NCBI GenBank assembly: GCA_963576735.1
Contig: OY755198.1
Span: 9,224,535 to 9,288,534, forward strand
Length of the DNA stretch: 64,000 nucleotides
Source of the DNA: Bedellia somnulentella
Lineage: Eukaryota > Arthropoda > Insecta > Lepidoptera > Bedelliidae
Reading direction: 5' to 3'
Position numbers and translations under genes: made by a program. Shown one piece after another: positions 1 through 11,145 of this stretch (position 1 is its first letter; the number at the start of each line of letters is the position of its first letter). Under the pieces are notes generated by a model. It worked only from the letters and a program-made list of their open reading frames with translations. It searched no databases and was not told where the DNA came from.

Positions 1-111
1 AAAACAGTTCCGTTTGAAATAGCAGAAATTACGGAAATGTTGACAAAACATGAAACAAGCTCGATATCAATAAGATACGACTAATTTGAGGTTTTCTATT
101 TGGTATAAAAT

Positions 112-312
112 TACATACATATACTCACGGCTATGAATCCCCAGAAGGGGTAGCCAGAGCTTAAAAAATTCTTCAGCCACCTTTGGATGATGACTGGTTT
201 TTTTTGTAAAATGATGTTAATAAATCACTTAAAAAAGCAACTACACCCTTAGTCGCCTCTTACGAACGCCCGCGGGAAGAAATGTGGCAGTGCTAAGCGG
301 ACACTACACAGC
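112..312 (-). repeat. R1 SINE-like repeat
   Basis: R1 read in sense starts GCTGTGTAGTGTCGGCTTAG and ends in TATAGCCGTGAGTATATG plus (TATG)n, about 250 bp. This is an antisense copy with internal deletions, shared with unit 2 (14250). Confidence 0.8.
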
Positions 313-349
313 AGTATAAAATAGTAAGCAATTTTAACTAAACAACGCA

Positions 350-601
350 TAGTGTTAGCTTAGAAGATGTTTTTAACCCATAGGTGTCGTCAGTGGCTAC
401 TAATTGTACAGTATTTAAAGTTAGAGTTGATGAAACAATATGAAAACCCATCACCAGAGATTGTTTATGGAAACAACTTATCCTCTCTGAACTTTCAAAA
501 GTTGCTTTCAAAATTTCATCTAAATTCAAATCAACCGAAGTAGAAAAACAGCAAAATGTATTAGTTGACGTCCATGAAACAGACACGAAACTATTTTTTA
601 A
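350..601. other. Unit-specific unique sequence without a recognised gene
   Basis: Both strands have short open frames here and in the matching part of unit 2 (14688-14924). The plus-strand frame reads as a plausible protein tail but has a TGA in both units. Conservation between units only reflects the duplication, so I make no gene call. It could be a decayed exon. Confidence 0.3.
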
Positions 602-850
602 TACATACATACATATACTCACGGCTATAAATCAGTAAGGGGTAGCAAGAGCTAAGGAATTAGAAATTCTTCAGCCACTTTTGTAAAGTTGAGTGGGAAA
701 AAATATAAAAAAAAATAAAGGATGTTGGTGATGGGTCTCCAACCGCATCGCCCAATAATCCATTAAAAGCCCCAATACCGTTAGTCGCCTCTTACGTACA
801 CCCACCGGAAGAAATGGGGTAGTGCTATTCTAAGCCGACACTACACAGCA
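602..850 (-). repeat. R1 SINE-like repeat
   Basis: Antisense near-complete copy. It is present in both units (14956 in unit 2), so it predates the duplication. Confidence 0.85.
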
Positions 851-1087
851 GAACCACTTTTACTAAACTAACTACTACTTTTTTTAAACATACGTTTTTT
901 ACAATTTCACTACTCAAACCGGCTTACGAAAATATAACATTGTAGAAAACGTAATTGCCCTCATCACATTATCATATCAATTAACAATATTTGATTGCTG
1001 TATAATAATATTTTTGTTTTACGATCACAAACCAGAAGAGGCTTTCAAAGTTCAGTCTCGTATGAAGAATAGAGCAAAGAGGTGAAG

Positions 1088-1146
1088 TATATAAGGTTAG
1101 AGTTTGGACGATTGTCATCAGTTCATTGCCTCCGCTGAAATATAAA
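1088..1146 (+). promoter_or_regulatory. Core promoter and non-coding exon 1 of the Gly-rich gene, copy 1
   Basis: A TATATAAG box lies at 1088-1095 and a TCAGT initiator at 1118-1122, putting the presumed start A1120 32 bp from the box, a classic arthropod TATA/Inr spacing. A short untranslated exon runs to 1146 and is followed by a GTAAGT donor. The arrangement is conserved in unit 2. Confidence 0.7.
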
Positions 1147-1332
1147 GTAAGTCTAGTTTAATAGTCTTCACAAAGCTACCTCGTCAGTATCTAAGTTATA
1201 TTTACGTCTCACTTGGAAGCTATGTAGATAATGTAAACTTTCATACTTAGTTTTGACGCAAGTTTGTAGCGACATTAATTTGCATATACCACCTCCTACA
1301 CTATTATATTATCCATTGGCAGGAACTTGAAA

Positions 1333-1510
1333 ATGTTTTAACCTCTAATAAATAAAGAATAAATAAAGGAAAGAAAAATTTCGACACAGGCGGGATTCGA
1401 ACCCTTTTCTTCGAAACTTTTTCTTTCCTTTATTTATTCTTTATTTATTAGTAATAATCCCCACATGAGGTTTTCATGAACAAAAAGATTTAAATTATGT
1501 TTTAACCTCT
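1333..1510. repeat. R3 fold-back chimera with 14-bp TSD
   Basis: The direct repeat ATGTTTTAACCTCT flanks the insert at 1333-1346 and 1497-1510, and unit 2 has a single, slightly diverged copy at the empty site. The insert (1347-1496) is a minus-oriented R3 tail plus B-box joined to a plus-oriented R3 tail, as after a twin-priming-like inversion. Confidence 0.75.
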
Positions 1511-1660
1511 GCCTGTAATCAATTTTTTGTTCCTCCACTTTGACAAACTTTAAATAATAAATACATATTTTTTCTGTTTTATTATTTTAGAAGCAGCCTA
1601 GAGAGGAGTGTGAGCCAACATTATTTATTAAAAATTGAACCGTTCCCATAGTCATTCGCC

Positions 1661-4600
1661 ATGGGATACAGCAGTTTGGTCTTGTGTAAGTATTTTGATT
1701 TCTTTACCAAAAGTTTTATTACTAATAAATAAAGGAAAGAAAAAATGATTTCCCTAATTTGTTAGTAATAATCCCCACATGAGGTTTTCATGAACGAAAA
1801 CATTCTAAAAGTTATATTGTTGTATAAGTTTAACTATATTTATTCATTGATATGTGCCTATGCTATCATGAGTGCTTCTTATTGATAATTTTTAAAATTT
1901 TATTACTTAAAAATAACAGTGTGCGTCATTTTTTTTTTTAATAAAAATAAAAATTCGTGGTGTCGACTAAAATCCAGCGTGTCTCGGAACGGTCTGTGTC
2001 CCGTTCCAGGCCAAGGATACTCTACACTAGGGATAGGCCCTAAACACTCTCAGAGCGTAGCAGGGGGCGTGGCCTATTGGCACTTAAAATGGCTGACCTA
2101 GGGTTGTATCATGCAAGAATCAGAATAGAAAAATATCGATAAATTTGCCAACATGTTTATGTAAAAATAATTTATTTCAACAGCGGGCAAATACTTTTAA
2201 TTTAGATCTAGATATTTTAACACCAGTTTTAAACCTTCGTTTCGACATCATGGATTTAACTCATGAACATTTTCGAGCGATAATTTATTATGATTTTCGG
2301 CGTGGGGTAAGTTAAAAGCAGTGCATCGATCAGTGGTTCAGTGAGATTAATCATGGGTGTCATATGCTCAAGGACGACTTTAAATCGGTTGTCGTACACA
2401 TTACATATACTTACTTACGGCTATAAATCCCTAGATGGGGTAGCCAGAGCTAAGGAATGACAAATTCCTCAGCCACCTTTGGGAAGTTGAGTGGGGAAAA
2501 GTTGGTAAAATAAAGGTTGTTGGTGATGGATGTCAAACCGCTTAAAACGCCGTTAAAAGTCCGTTAGTCGCCTCTTACGTACACCCACCGGAAGAAATGG
2601 GGTAGTACTATATTAAGTCGACACTACACAGTTGTCGTACACGTACAACAAAATATTGATGCTGTGCTTGACTTATATTGCAAGATCGTACATATAAATA
2701 CTAAAAAAACAACGTTTTTAAATTAAAAATGTCACATTTATTCATTTTTAAATAACGTCAATTTGTTATAACACGTTCTGAATGAAACCTTTTCATTCGT
2801 GATTTTTTTATGATATACCATACAATTTTTTTAAAATGCAATGCCAATTTTTATGCTGATGGTTGATGTTTTCAAAGCCAATACCATCAAGCCACTTTCT
2901 TCTCCGTGCTTCACTTGTAGGAAACCTGAAATTATTTAGTTTTGGTAATCAATAACCACCTCATAAGCATAGATCGGATAATCGGATGCATATTTACCTA
3001 AAGTTGACCGGGGCGGCTTAGTATGGAAAGCACTTCTTTATCGTAAAGATTTCGGGATTTCGGAATTGATGCATTTAATGTTCGGAATATAGAATTAAAT
3101 GTATTTTCATTACGTTTGTAGTGTTTTCTATTGCAATATATTATTTGTATGTACATTACTTGTATGGAAAAAAACCCAATGTTTCGGGATGAATACCGTT
3201 AGCGTTTTGGTTATAAATATAATTGAATGCACACTCAAATAAAGGTTTTTAAATGAGGAGCCGTAATTATTTGCGTTGTGAACAATATTTGAATAACATT
3301 GTAAAGCTTGTTGTGCACTTAGCTGCACATTTACTAATGTTAAGATTTTAACTATTATGGAATATATCGAAAAATAAATGGTTTGTGTGCAGGTAGGTGC
3401 AAGAAACCCCGGTAATGCATGTCTTTTGTTATCTTATCTATCTATTAGTTATTTGAAAATATTCGTCGCTTTGCTTGCCATGGGTACAGGTGTGTTTTGT
3501 GTTCCTTTGCAATTTTCTAACGATTTGGCTATTCAACAACGGATTCTGATTTGCATCGTGATTTGGTTTTGGATTTTGGTTTTTCTTGAAACGACGTCTT
3601 GTGCTACGGATCTCGGAACTCTGCGTTGCGTCTTGTATTTACAAGGTAAGGATTATTGTATTTTACAAAAAAATGTATTAATTCATTGTATGTACCTATT
3701 GCGCTTACACATTGTATTCTGCAACTTGTGCAATTCGTAATTTGTTTTATATCCGATTAGTTCAAAATCCCTGATTTTTTTCGAATCCCGATATTGAAAA
3801 AGACAATTCCGAAAAAAGAAGCCGTCTCCATATTTTCTTAGCCAAAAAATGAGTTTAGGTAAATATGCATCCGATTATCCGATCTATACTCATAAGTAAC
3901 AAATGTGAAGAAAATTGTAAACTATAAAAATAATGTTACCTACATTTTGAAAGGCATTTAGATTTTTAATAGGTTAACCAACCAACCAACTAAAACCGAA
4001 TCTGATAGTACTTAAACATCGATAATACTAAATGATCAGTGTTTCACATCACTAGGTAAACAATGAGAGGAAATAATTTTGGAACAAATCATGAAAGTTA
4101 AGCCTTTTATGGCGAAAATATTACATTGATCATGAAGTTTCCTCTGATCACATCGAGGAAGCATGAAATACACCAAAAAAATACTCTTGACCGAAGTGAA
4201 AACAAAGAAAATTATTACTTACTTGTGCAAAGATAATTGAGGCTGATTTTCGCTATTACGGGCGCCACAATCTTTAACAGAGCAACAGGGCATTGTGCAT
4301 TTATATTACCCATGTAATTTTATGATCCAAAACTTGATTAATCAATGGCCAAAACACAATAAACACAATCGACACTTTTGTTTACAAAGCAACTTGACAG
4401 ATCAAATGGCAACTAAGATGGCCGATCTGGGTACGCGCTATCATAATCGTAACGCCTTGACGAAATTTTGCCATAAACAACAAGAAGTAAACATGTATTG
4501 TTCTCTTTTTCAAAAGATTAAACTCGGAAGGTTAGAAAGAGAAAACGGCATATGGAATATTTCTGTTGCGATATGATTATTATTTGCATAACGTTATTTA

Positions 4601-7600
4601 GATATAGTACCACGGGGCCCATCCGTAGTGTAGAGTATCCTTGTTCCAGGCACACATGCTGAGACGACACCCTTTTGGCAATGTTTATTTAATGTTTTTT
4701 TATTTATGTTTTCTATCTTTGTGTTTTTAATGTGTATTTATTATGTTTCATTCTGTTTTTGTGTGTGTGTGTGTGTGTAGGCTTTTACTTTTACTTTTTT
4801 ATTGTATACGTTCAAACATCTTTTGCCCACTCAATTTTCCAAATGTGGCTGAGGAATTTCAAATTCCTTAGCTATGGCTACCACTTCTAGAGATTTATAG
4901 CCGTGAGCATGCATGTATGTACGTTTAAACAGTATTAATTGCACGTTTACAAAGGATCCCTTGGAAATCTGTTTCTTAAGATTAATAAGTCCCATGCATA
5001 TTAAATATTATTTATTTTCTTTATAGACTTGCTGGCAATAATAGCTGCGACCATAAGCTCACCGACGCCGTGCGTAAGTACCGATATTTTAAATGTTAGA
5101 AATTTTACTTTTTAACGTAATTTAATAAAATAACTACAAAAATATCATTTATATGGTGTTTACTACTATACATATACTCACGGCTATAAATCCCTAGATG
5201 GGGTAGCCAGAGCTAAGGAATCAGAAGTCCTCAGCCACTTTTGAAAAGTTTAGTGGGGAGAAGATGGTAAAATAAAGGTTGTTGGTGATGGGTCTCCAAC
5301 CGCATCGCCCAAAAATCTCTTACTAAAAGTTCCAATACCGTTAGTCGTCCTTTACGTACACCCACCGGAATAAATGGGGTAGTGTTATTCTAAGCCCCCA
5401 CTACACAGCCTGTATACTATTGTATTGTGAAATACGTCACCTGTAAAATTTACATTTCGCTACGACACGTTACTGGAAATAAAGGAAGAAGTATTAGATT
5501 GAAAATAATCTAATAGACTAGGAACAGCGCTTTAGTTCATAAAGTACTGTTAGTCTAAGATCCCGCTGCATGAATCTGCAGGTATCTGTTTATTTGATGA
5601 AACTACATTTTTATGAATGATAATTGTTAGTAGAATAGAGTACGGCGGGGTTGCCTATCAAAATTTGGCCGCTATTAGGTTTGATTAAATATTTTATAAT
5701 TATACAAACATACATACATATACTCACGGCTATAAATCCCTAAAAGGGGTTGCCAGAGCTGAGAAATTATAAATTCGTCAGCCACTTTTGGAAGTTGAGT
5801 GGGGAAAAGATGGTAGAATAAAGGTTGTTGGTGATGGGTCTCCAACCGCATCGCCCAAAAATCCCTTAAAAATCCCCAAGTCCGGTAGTCGCCTCTTACG
5901 TACACCCACCGGAAGAAATGGGGTAGTGCTATTCTAAGCCGACACTACACAGCAATATAATTACAATTACATAATTTTAAAAATTGTATCTATATGTTTT
6001 ATCTACGCAGCGGGATCTTATGCTATGTAGGGGTCTAAAATGTTAAACATGTCCGCAAATAAATAATTATCGTAATTTTGCCGTCATCATTACAGCGCAA
6101 GAAATCACAAAAGGTCAGGTAAAAAGATTCCTTTTGGTACTAAGTAACTAACAAATTACATAAGAAATCCAGTTCTTTAATCGGTTCTTTGTTACACATG
6201 TGCCTATACATTATATTTTCGTCCACAGAACCCAAGCAGCCCCCACATCACTCCGGCCACACCTTGCGCCCAGCCCTGCCACAGACCTGTACAAGTTATT
6301 CTTCTTAATGGAATTGAAACAGAATTACCTCAACTGATCCAAGAATTAAGTTGTTCTCATTCAAAAGATGTTGCTGTAAGCTTCTACAGTTTCAACGGTG
6401 GTGCTAATTTCTTGGGCAACATCGTCACAGGTTACTGGGATCTCCTGAGAACACTTAATGACCATGATTTCTTCTTCACCATCGATTCTGACCATAAGTT
6501 TACTACCGTGGTCGTCACTAGATTATGTAATCAACACAATATAGATTCGATTATAAGTTCCGTTAGAGGTTTATCTAACAATGTCAATAGTGCAGCTGTC
6601 TTCTACGGAACTTCTCCTAGATTTATTCCAACATCTAATGGTGGTTCTTTCGGTCACGTAAATGGAGGAGGATCAACAAACTTTATCGGTGGTGGCAGGT
6701 CATTGAACTTACTAAGCGGCGGTTCTACTGGATATATTGGAGGAGATGGATCAAGTGGCTTCTCTGGTATAAGAGGACTTAGATACATTGGCAGCGGTGG
6801 ATTCGGTTACCTACAAGGCAGAGGTTCCAACAGCTATCTAAAAGGTGGAGTTCCATCCAATTACATAAGCGGTGGTGGGTCACATGGATATATTAATGAA
6901 AGAGGATCAAGCGGTCTCTCCGGTTATCCACGAGTAGGATATGTTGGAGGAATTGAAGATGCTGGATACTCTGGGAGGCTTGGTTACTTTGGGAGTGGAC
7001 CTTCGGCTTTTGTAAGCGATGGTTGTTCTAGACATGGCAGCTCAAGCGGAGTTGGAAGACTTGGTTGCCTTGGGAGAGGTGGATTAAGTTATCCAGAAGG
7101 CAGAGGTTCCAATGGCTATTTAAGTGGTAGAGGTTCAGCTGATTTCATAAGTGGTGCTGGATCATCTGGTTATATTAGAGGTGGAGGCCAAAGCGGCTTT
7201 GGAGACACAAACAGCTATTTTGACGGCAGCCATATAGCCGTTCTTACACCGTCACCATCATTCCCATTCTATGATTGTTTAAAACAAAATTCTGCACCAA
7301 CACCAGGCTGCGACAATTTCATCATTGTCAATACCGACTACCCCGGTCTATACCTGAAAGCTTTTTATAACACCAACAAGGTTTTAAGACAAAAAACGTC
7401 ATATGAGGTCGATAGAGTTCTAACTCTCAACTTCATTCCCGTTGTAGAGAGTAATGGTCACAATGTCCAACACTTTGAAGACCTTGCAAAGCAATACGTC
7501 GCGAGACATTTCGAAGAACCTGTGGTGCTGAGAAATCCATCTACTGACACCGTTCTGGTAGACCATGGTACCAATTTCAACAGCAAAGTCATTCTCTGGC

Positions 7601-7674
7601 CTATCACTTGCGTTAAATCGCCAATGAATAATTGTCTGCCTGCATGCAAACAACACTTATGGAAGTTGTACTAA
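1661..7674 (+). CDS. Secreted Gly/Ser/Tyr-rich repeat protein, copy 1 (unknown function)
   Basis: Coding exons are 1661-1685, 5027-5073 and 6229-7674, joined in phase by GT/AG introns; untranslated exon 1 is about 1120-1146 and exon 2 begins at 1591. The ATG at 1661 is the first in exon 2 and opens a signal peptide with core LLAIIAA. The product is about 505 residues. It has a Pro/Cys-rich start (PCAQPCHRP), an N-terminal globular region, a Gly/Ser/Tyr-rich centre of loose 10-14-residue repeats (GRGSN-YL, SSGYI types), and a C-terminal globular region with paired cysteines ending NCLPACKQHLWKLY. I do not recognise the family. Composition, signal peptide, strong TATA promoter and tandem copies suggest a structural secreted product such as silk, cuticle, eggshell or gland secretion, which is inference. 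An 18-nt microexon at 6096-6113 is possible. The 3.3-kb second intron holds nested transposons. Confidence 0.8.
1729..1805. repeat. R3 tail fragment, fold-back
   Basis: It reads TTACTAATAAATAAAGGAAAG, then the inverted tail ending in CCCCACATGAGGTTTTCATG. It is shared with unit 2, where Helitron 15738-16635 landed in its left edge. Confidence 0.6.
1945..2010 (+). repeat. Dispersed repeat, left part (continues at 4643)
   Basis: It contains the CCAGCGTGTCTCGGAACGG segment. It resumes at 4643-4800 after the 2011-4642 insertion and is uninterrupted at 17248-17450. A diverged relative lies at 28670-28875. Confidence 0.6.
2250..2710 (+). pseudogene. Mariner-type transposase N-terminal remnant
   Basis: From the ATG at 2250 the frame reads MDLTHEHFRAIIYYDFRRG, then has a stop, then KQCIDQWFSEIN, and after an R1 insertion resumes as VVVHVQQNIDAV. 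This order matches the N-terminal helix-turn-helix part of mariner transposases as I know them. Stops and a deletion of the DNA-binding middle make it a pseudogene. The catalytic domain is absent. Confidence 0.75.
2388..2642 (-). repeat. R1 SINE with 12-bp TSD, inside the mariner remnant
   Basis: GTTGTCGTACAC flanks the copy at 2388-2399 and 2631-2642. The variable-length TSD and simple-repeat tail indicate retroposition. The R1 insertion is younger than the mariner remnant it splits. Confidence 0.85.
2960..3896. mobile_element. Nested hAT-like MITE with 35-bp TIRs and 8-bp TSD
   Basis: CTCATAAG is duplicated at 2960-2967 and 3889-3896. The element 2968-3888 has near-perfect 35-bp inverted ends beginning YATAGATCGGATAATCGG. 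Short open frames inside show no recognisable transposase. It sits wholly within 2011-4642 and is therefore younger. Confidence 0.8.
4643..4825 (+). repeat. Dispersed repeat, right part, with (GT)n
   Basis: This continues the repeat broken at 2010. It includes the GCTGAGACGAC segment and a GT microsatellite at about 4758-4779. Confidence 0.6.
4828..4922 (+). repeat. R1, 5'-truncated
   Basis: Only the 3' third is present, ending in a diverged (ATGT)n tail. The matching unit-2 copy is at 17470-17573. Confidence 0.7.
5168..5409 (-). repeat. R1 in intron of gene copy 1
   Basis: Near full length and absent from the same position in unit 2 (18806), so it inserted after the duplication. Confidence 0.85.
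5704..5953 (-). repeat. R1 in intron of gene copy 1
   Basis: Near full length, flanked by similar AT-rich TAATTATA/TAATTACA sequence, and absent at the homologous site in unit 2. Confidence 0.85.
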
Positions 7675-7733
7675 AGACAAAAACTGTTCTAGATTGTTTT
7701 ACAAGAACCAAACTACTAGAGCGTGAAACTTCC

Positions 7734-7739
7734 AATAAA
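7734..7739 (+). terminator. Poly(A) signal AATAAA, gene copy 1
   Basis: A canonical AATAAA lies 60 bp after the stop codon. The unit-2 counterpart is TATAAA. Confidence 0.65.
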
Positions 7740-7911
7740 TAATATAAGCTATTTATTTTCTTCTCAGTTTCATATTTATGTTAATTTATTACCACATTAT
7801 TTTAAAATGTATTTCGTGCAGCGTGCTTAGCACCTATAATTAATAAACTGAATTTAGCATATAAAAATATATTTTTATTGCCAAACCTTAACCCTTTTTG
7901 TTGCCCTACTT

Positions 7912-8015
7912 TTAGAAAAGACAAATTGATGTAGGCCCGACCCGGGATTTGAACTAACGCTTGTTGGTTTTGACCGGCGGACGTTCTACCCATTGGACTA
8001 TCACGGCTGTCCTTA
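7912..8015 (-). repeat. R2 SINE head only
   Basis: The tRNA-like part with B-box complement GGGATTTGAAC and the box-A end TGGACTATCACGG is present, without the body. Unit 2 has a longer version at 21911-22207. Confidence 0.7.
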
Positions 8016-8765
8016 TTAATTAATGATAATCCGAACAAATTAATGTATAGAGATTTTTATCAGTAAATTTATTGTAGGTATTTATGTCGCCATTATTGCA
8101 TGTTTGTTTGTACAATATCTCACTCACAGCCCATATATTACATATAATTGCGGGTTGGCAGACTAACGACTACTACCTTGATAGGTTAACAGCTTACCGT
8201 GCCCTCCGAAGCACGGAATGAATAAAGAATTTTACTGTGCATAAACCTTCCTCTTTAATCATTCTATCTATTTAAAAAAATGGCTTCAAAATAGGATGAG
8301 TAGTTTTTAAAGATTCAAGCAAACATAGACACAGAGAAAGCGACTCTGTTTTATACTGTGCAGTGATAAATTTGTTATGTACAGTTTATTATTTACTTAC
8401 TACGATTTCAGTGCAAATTGCGATTGAAATGAATTGATCTGAAGAGTTTTAGGTGAGTATGCCTCAACGGTAGGTTCGGTCACGACATGTGACCTCTCAC
8501 TACTCTGTGCAATATCCACTCGATCACTGTGCTAAATTTGGTTGAAATCGGTCGAGCCTTCCAGAAGAGTTCGATCACAAAGAAGTGGCCTACCCGCGTA
8601 TAAGAGCTTCGCTAGACTTCGTCTCGCTCAGATAAAAGAATGATCTTATTCGACAGCAAACACAATAATAAATAGCGCACATGAGTATTTTTTTAATTTC
8701 ATCTTATTATGAACTTGTGATATTTTTAATATTGTTTAACTATTAACAAATAAATATTGTTTATA
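8016..8765. other. Unit sequence with no gene seen
   Basis: This is collinear with 22208-22330 plus 24248-24850 of unit 2. No long open frame or RNA was recognised. Confidence 0.4.
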
Positions 8766-9714
8766 TCTATACTTATAATAAATCTGTAGAGAGGTCAATT
8801 CTGTACATTAAATATATTTTCAAAATAACAATCAGGGGGTGATTAGTGATCGATACTGATGCCAAAAATGTAATCAGTAAAATTTTTGTCTGTCTGTCTT
8901 TCTGTCTGTCTGTCTGTCTGTCGGTTTGTATGTTCCTTATGGAAATAAAAACTACTCGACGGATTTTACCGAAACTTGGCACAATTATTCTTCATACTCC
9001 TGGGCAGGTTATAGTATACTTTTCAGCAGAATAGAGAAGGGGAATTTCGGGAAATTTTGGGAAAACGGGAAAAGTTACTCCATTTTTTAAAAGACTCCGT
9101 CGCGTGTGCAGCCTTAATGGTTAAAGTTACATAGAAATCATGTATGATGGAAATATTTTACATTAAATTGTCATTAAAATATTGCTTAACAGCATAAGTC
9201 TATCTTTTATGGTTGACTCACAATAACACGCGTTACTGCTGATAGCTTAGCAGTTCGGAGCATTCTGACTATATTTGTTTACTGTTATGTTTATAATACT
9301 CTCCTTTATCTCTAATTTCAAATAGTTTATATTCTTAGCTATTAAATAAAAAATGAATCATAGAAATCAGTATGTAAACACCAAACTTATACATGAAATA
9401 AGCTAGCGCGCCGTCGTCGCACGTGAATACTGAATCATGCTATAAGGATTATTTTGTGTAGCAGTTGCGTGGATAAAAGATAGCTGGGAGTATGTGTGTG
9501 TATGTGTGATGTATGCAAAGTTTGTAATTCTGGCTTATTTTCGGAGACACTGAACCGTTCATAAAACGCTTTCACATTCTCAAAGCTACACTATTCAGGA
9601 GTATTTTAAGTTGTAATCATTGCGCTAAATTTCACAAAGGGTGAGCAGTGATTAAAAATGCCTCGGACATTTTTAAAGCTCCGCTACCCGTGCGTACCTG
9701 GGCCGATCCACTAG
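8766..9714 (+). mobile_element. Hel1 Helitron-like element, non-autonomous
   Basis: It starts TCTATACTTATAATAAATCT, has a (GTCT)n tract near 8888-8920 and ends GGCCGATCCACTAG followed by T. TC start, CTAG end, A and T flanks and no TSD fit Helitrons. No coding capacity. The family also occurs at 11205, 15738, 17657 and 26787. Confidence 0.8.
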
Positions 9715-9755
9715 TTGTTAATAATAATATTGTTTAACAATTAATATTGTTTAAC

Positions 9756-9915
9756 TGTGGGAACAGCAAAGATATACTGGCCAGGACACCCTGCTGTGTA
9801 CCAACTTTGAATTTGTATTTATGTTTAGCTAGAGAAACATTTCGATACCGCGATGTACGATTTTTTGCTGCTAGTACGAGTATGCGAGTGAGTTCGCCGT
9901 CTAGCGGTCGCCACA
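9756..9915 (-). mobile_element. Solo LTR fragment
   Basis: Read in antisense it starts TGTGGCGACCGCTAGACGG and ends CTGTTCCCACA, the TG...CA ends of an LTR. It matches the LTR at 45392-45541. No clear TSD is visible. Short frames on both strands here are LTR sequence, not genes. Confidence 0.65.
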
Positions 9916-10136
9916 ACCCCATTGGTCGTTAAAATCTTGTAGTGGAATGAAATTGAAACGAAAAATTTAATAAAAATTATGCTGATTGCAAACCATTTGT
10001 TATCATAATATTATATTTAGAAAAGCTATGAGTTTTATTTATTTTATCAATTAAGTAAAAAAAATATGTCATTAAAAGATGATTAAAAGTCAAAACTATG
10101 CATTTTTGTTATCATAAAGTTAATTATAGCGTTATA

Positions 10137-10354
10137 CATACATACATATACTCACGGCCATAAATCCCAAAAAGGGGTAGCCAGAGCTTTAGAGCTAGAA
10201 GCTCCTCAGCCACAATTGGAAGCTAATAGAGGAGAATATGGTAGAAATAAAGAATCGTTGGTGACAGGTCTCCCACCACATCGCACAAAAACCACTTAAA
10301 AGCCCCACACACTTAGTTGCTCTTACGCCACCCGTGGGCAGAAAGGGGTAGTGA
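10137..10354 (-). repeat. R1, diverged subtype
   Basis: It has CGGCCATAAATCCCAAAAAGG in place of the usual end. It is shared with unit 2 (25345-25570), so it predates the duplication. Confidence 0.75.
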
Positions 10355-10470
10355 CATCGTTGTAGTCATAGCGTTATTTAACCTCATATCCTGAAAATGA
10401 TGGTAAAGAACATAATAAATCGAAATGGCTTTGTAATCATCATCTATTTTATAAAACTTTGGATGCCGAA

Positions 10471-10911
10471 TAGGCTATTTGACTAAGTTTTGAAAACTAT
10501 CTTACGGTGTTAATTTGTTTATAAGGAGCCCTAAAAAAATATTTTTCTGTCTTCATTTTAGCTATTTTATTAAAAAATCGAAAAGAAGATACAGTATTCA
10601 AATGTGCCGCGAAAACGCGACTTTAAGTAATATGGCGGCTGTAGCACAAATGACGTCAATTCCGCATTAAACACCAATGAGCGAAGCGATACACAGTCTG
10701 TTTATGTGCAATCTACGTCCTTATAGAAATAGCCCATCACGGTCGTTTTAGTCACGTGACAGTTGCATCAAAAATACTTATTTTAGAAGACGGATTTTAG
10801 TGAAATAATGCAAAACTTTTATCTCGCATTATTACATATTGCTCTAAAAAAGAAATATAAAGACTAATGAAATAAAAGAAATGCATATTTTTATTACAGT
10901 CAAATAGCCTA
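10471..10911. mobile_element. MITE with 13-bp TIR
   Basis: TAGGCTATTTGAC at 10471-10483 is inverted at 10899-10911. Unit 2 lacks the whole 441 bp and reads through CCGAATTGTAG. The middle is more GC-rich than its surroundings and contains TGACGTCA and GTCACGTGAC. Confidence 0.75.
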
Positions 10912-11114
10912 TTGTAGAAACCAATTTTGTCCATCAGTATTATAATCACATCCAATTACATTATAATCATTTAAAAATATCTTATTACTTTATAATAATA
11001 TTTTTTTTATAATCTTCAATTAGAAAAGGCTCTCAATCCAAGTTCAATGTTGTATGGAGTATTGAGCAAAGACTAAATTAGTATATCTATCTTAAGTATA
11101 ATCTTAAAATAGTA

Positions 11115-11145
11115 TATATTAATAGTATATATATATATATATATA
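11115..11145. repeat. (AT)n microsatellite
   Basis: A run of alternating AT occurs in the unit-1 end, less pure in unit 2. Confidence 0.7.

Larger units (their letters stand above)
2003..4650. mobile_element. Inverted-repeat DNA transposon with 8-bp TSD
   Basis: GTTCCAGG is duplicated at 2003-2010 and 4643-4650 and occurs once in unit 2, so the element is 2011-4642. Its ends are inverted copies of AAGGATACTCTACACTA followed by a GC-rich GGAT.GGCC stretch; the left end has two extra C. An 8-bp TSD suggests a hAT- or P-type element, but the termini are not typical of either. No transposase frame survives; it carries a mariner remnant and a nested element at 2968-3888. Confidence 0.75.

Noticed and set aside
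338..622. 94-codon minus-strand frame conserved in unit 2
   Set aside because: Conservation is explained by the segmental duplication, and the opposite strand looks equally protein-like with a shared TGA. Not enough for a gene call.
3378..3740. 120-codon plus-strand open frame as a gene
   Set aside because: It lies inside the nested MITE 2968-3888, has no domain, and crosses the right TIR vicinity without splice signals.
8888..8930. (GTCT)n tract as a CRISPR-like array
   Set aside because: It is a tetranucleotide microsatellite internal to Hel1, recurring at 16495, 18480 and 26918.
9734..9932. Overlapping ~60-codon frames on both strands
   Set aside because: Both are within the solo LTR and match LTR sequence at 45392-45541.
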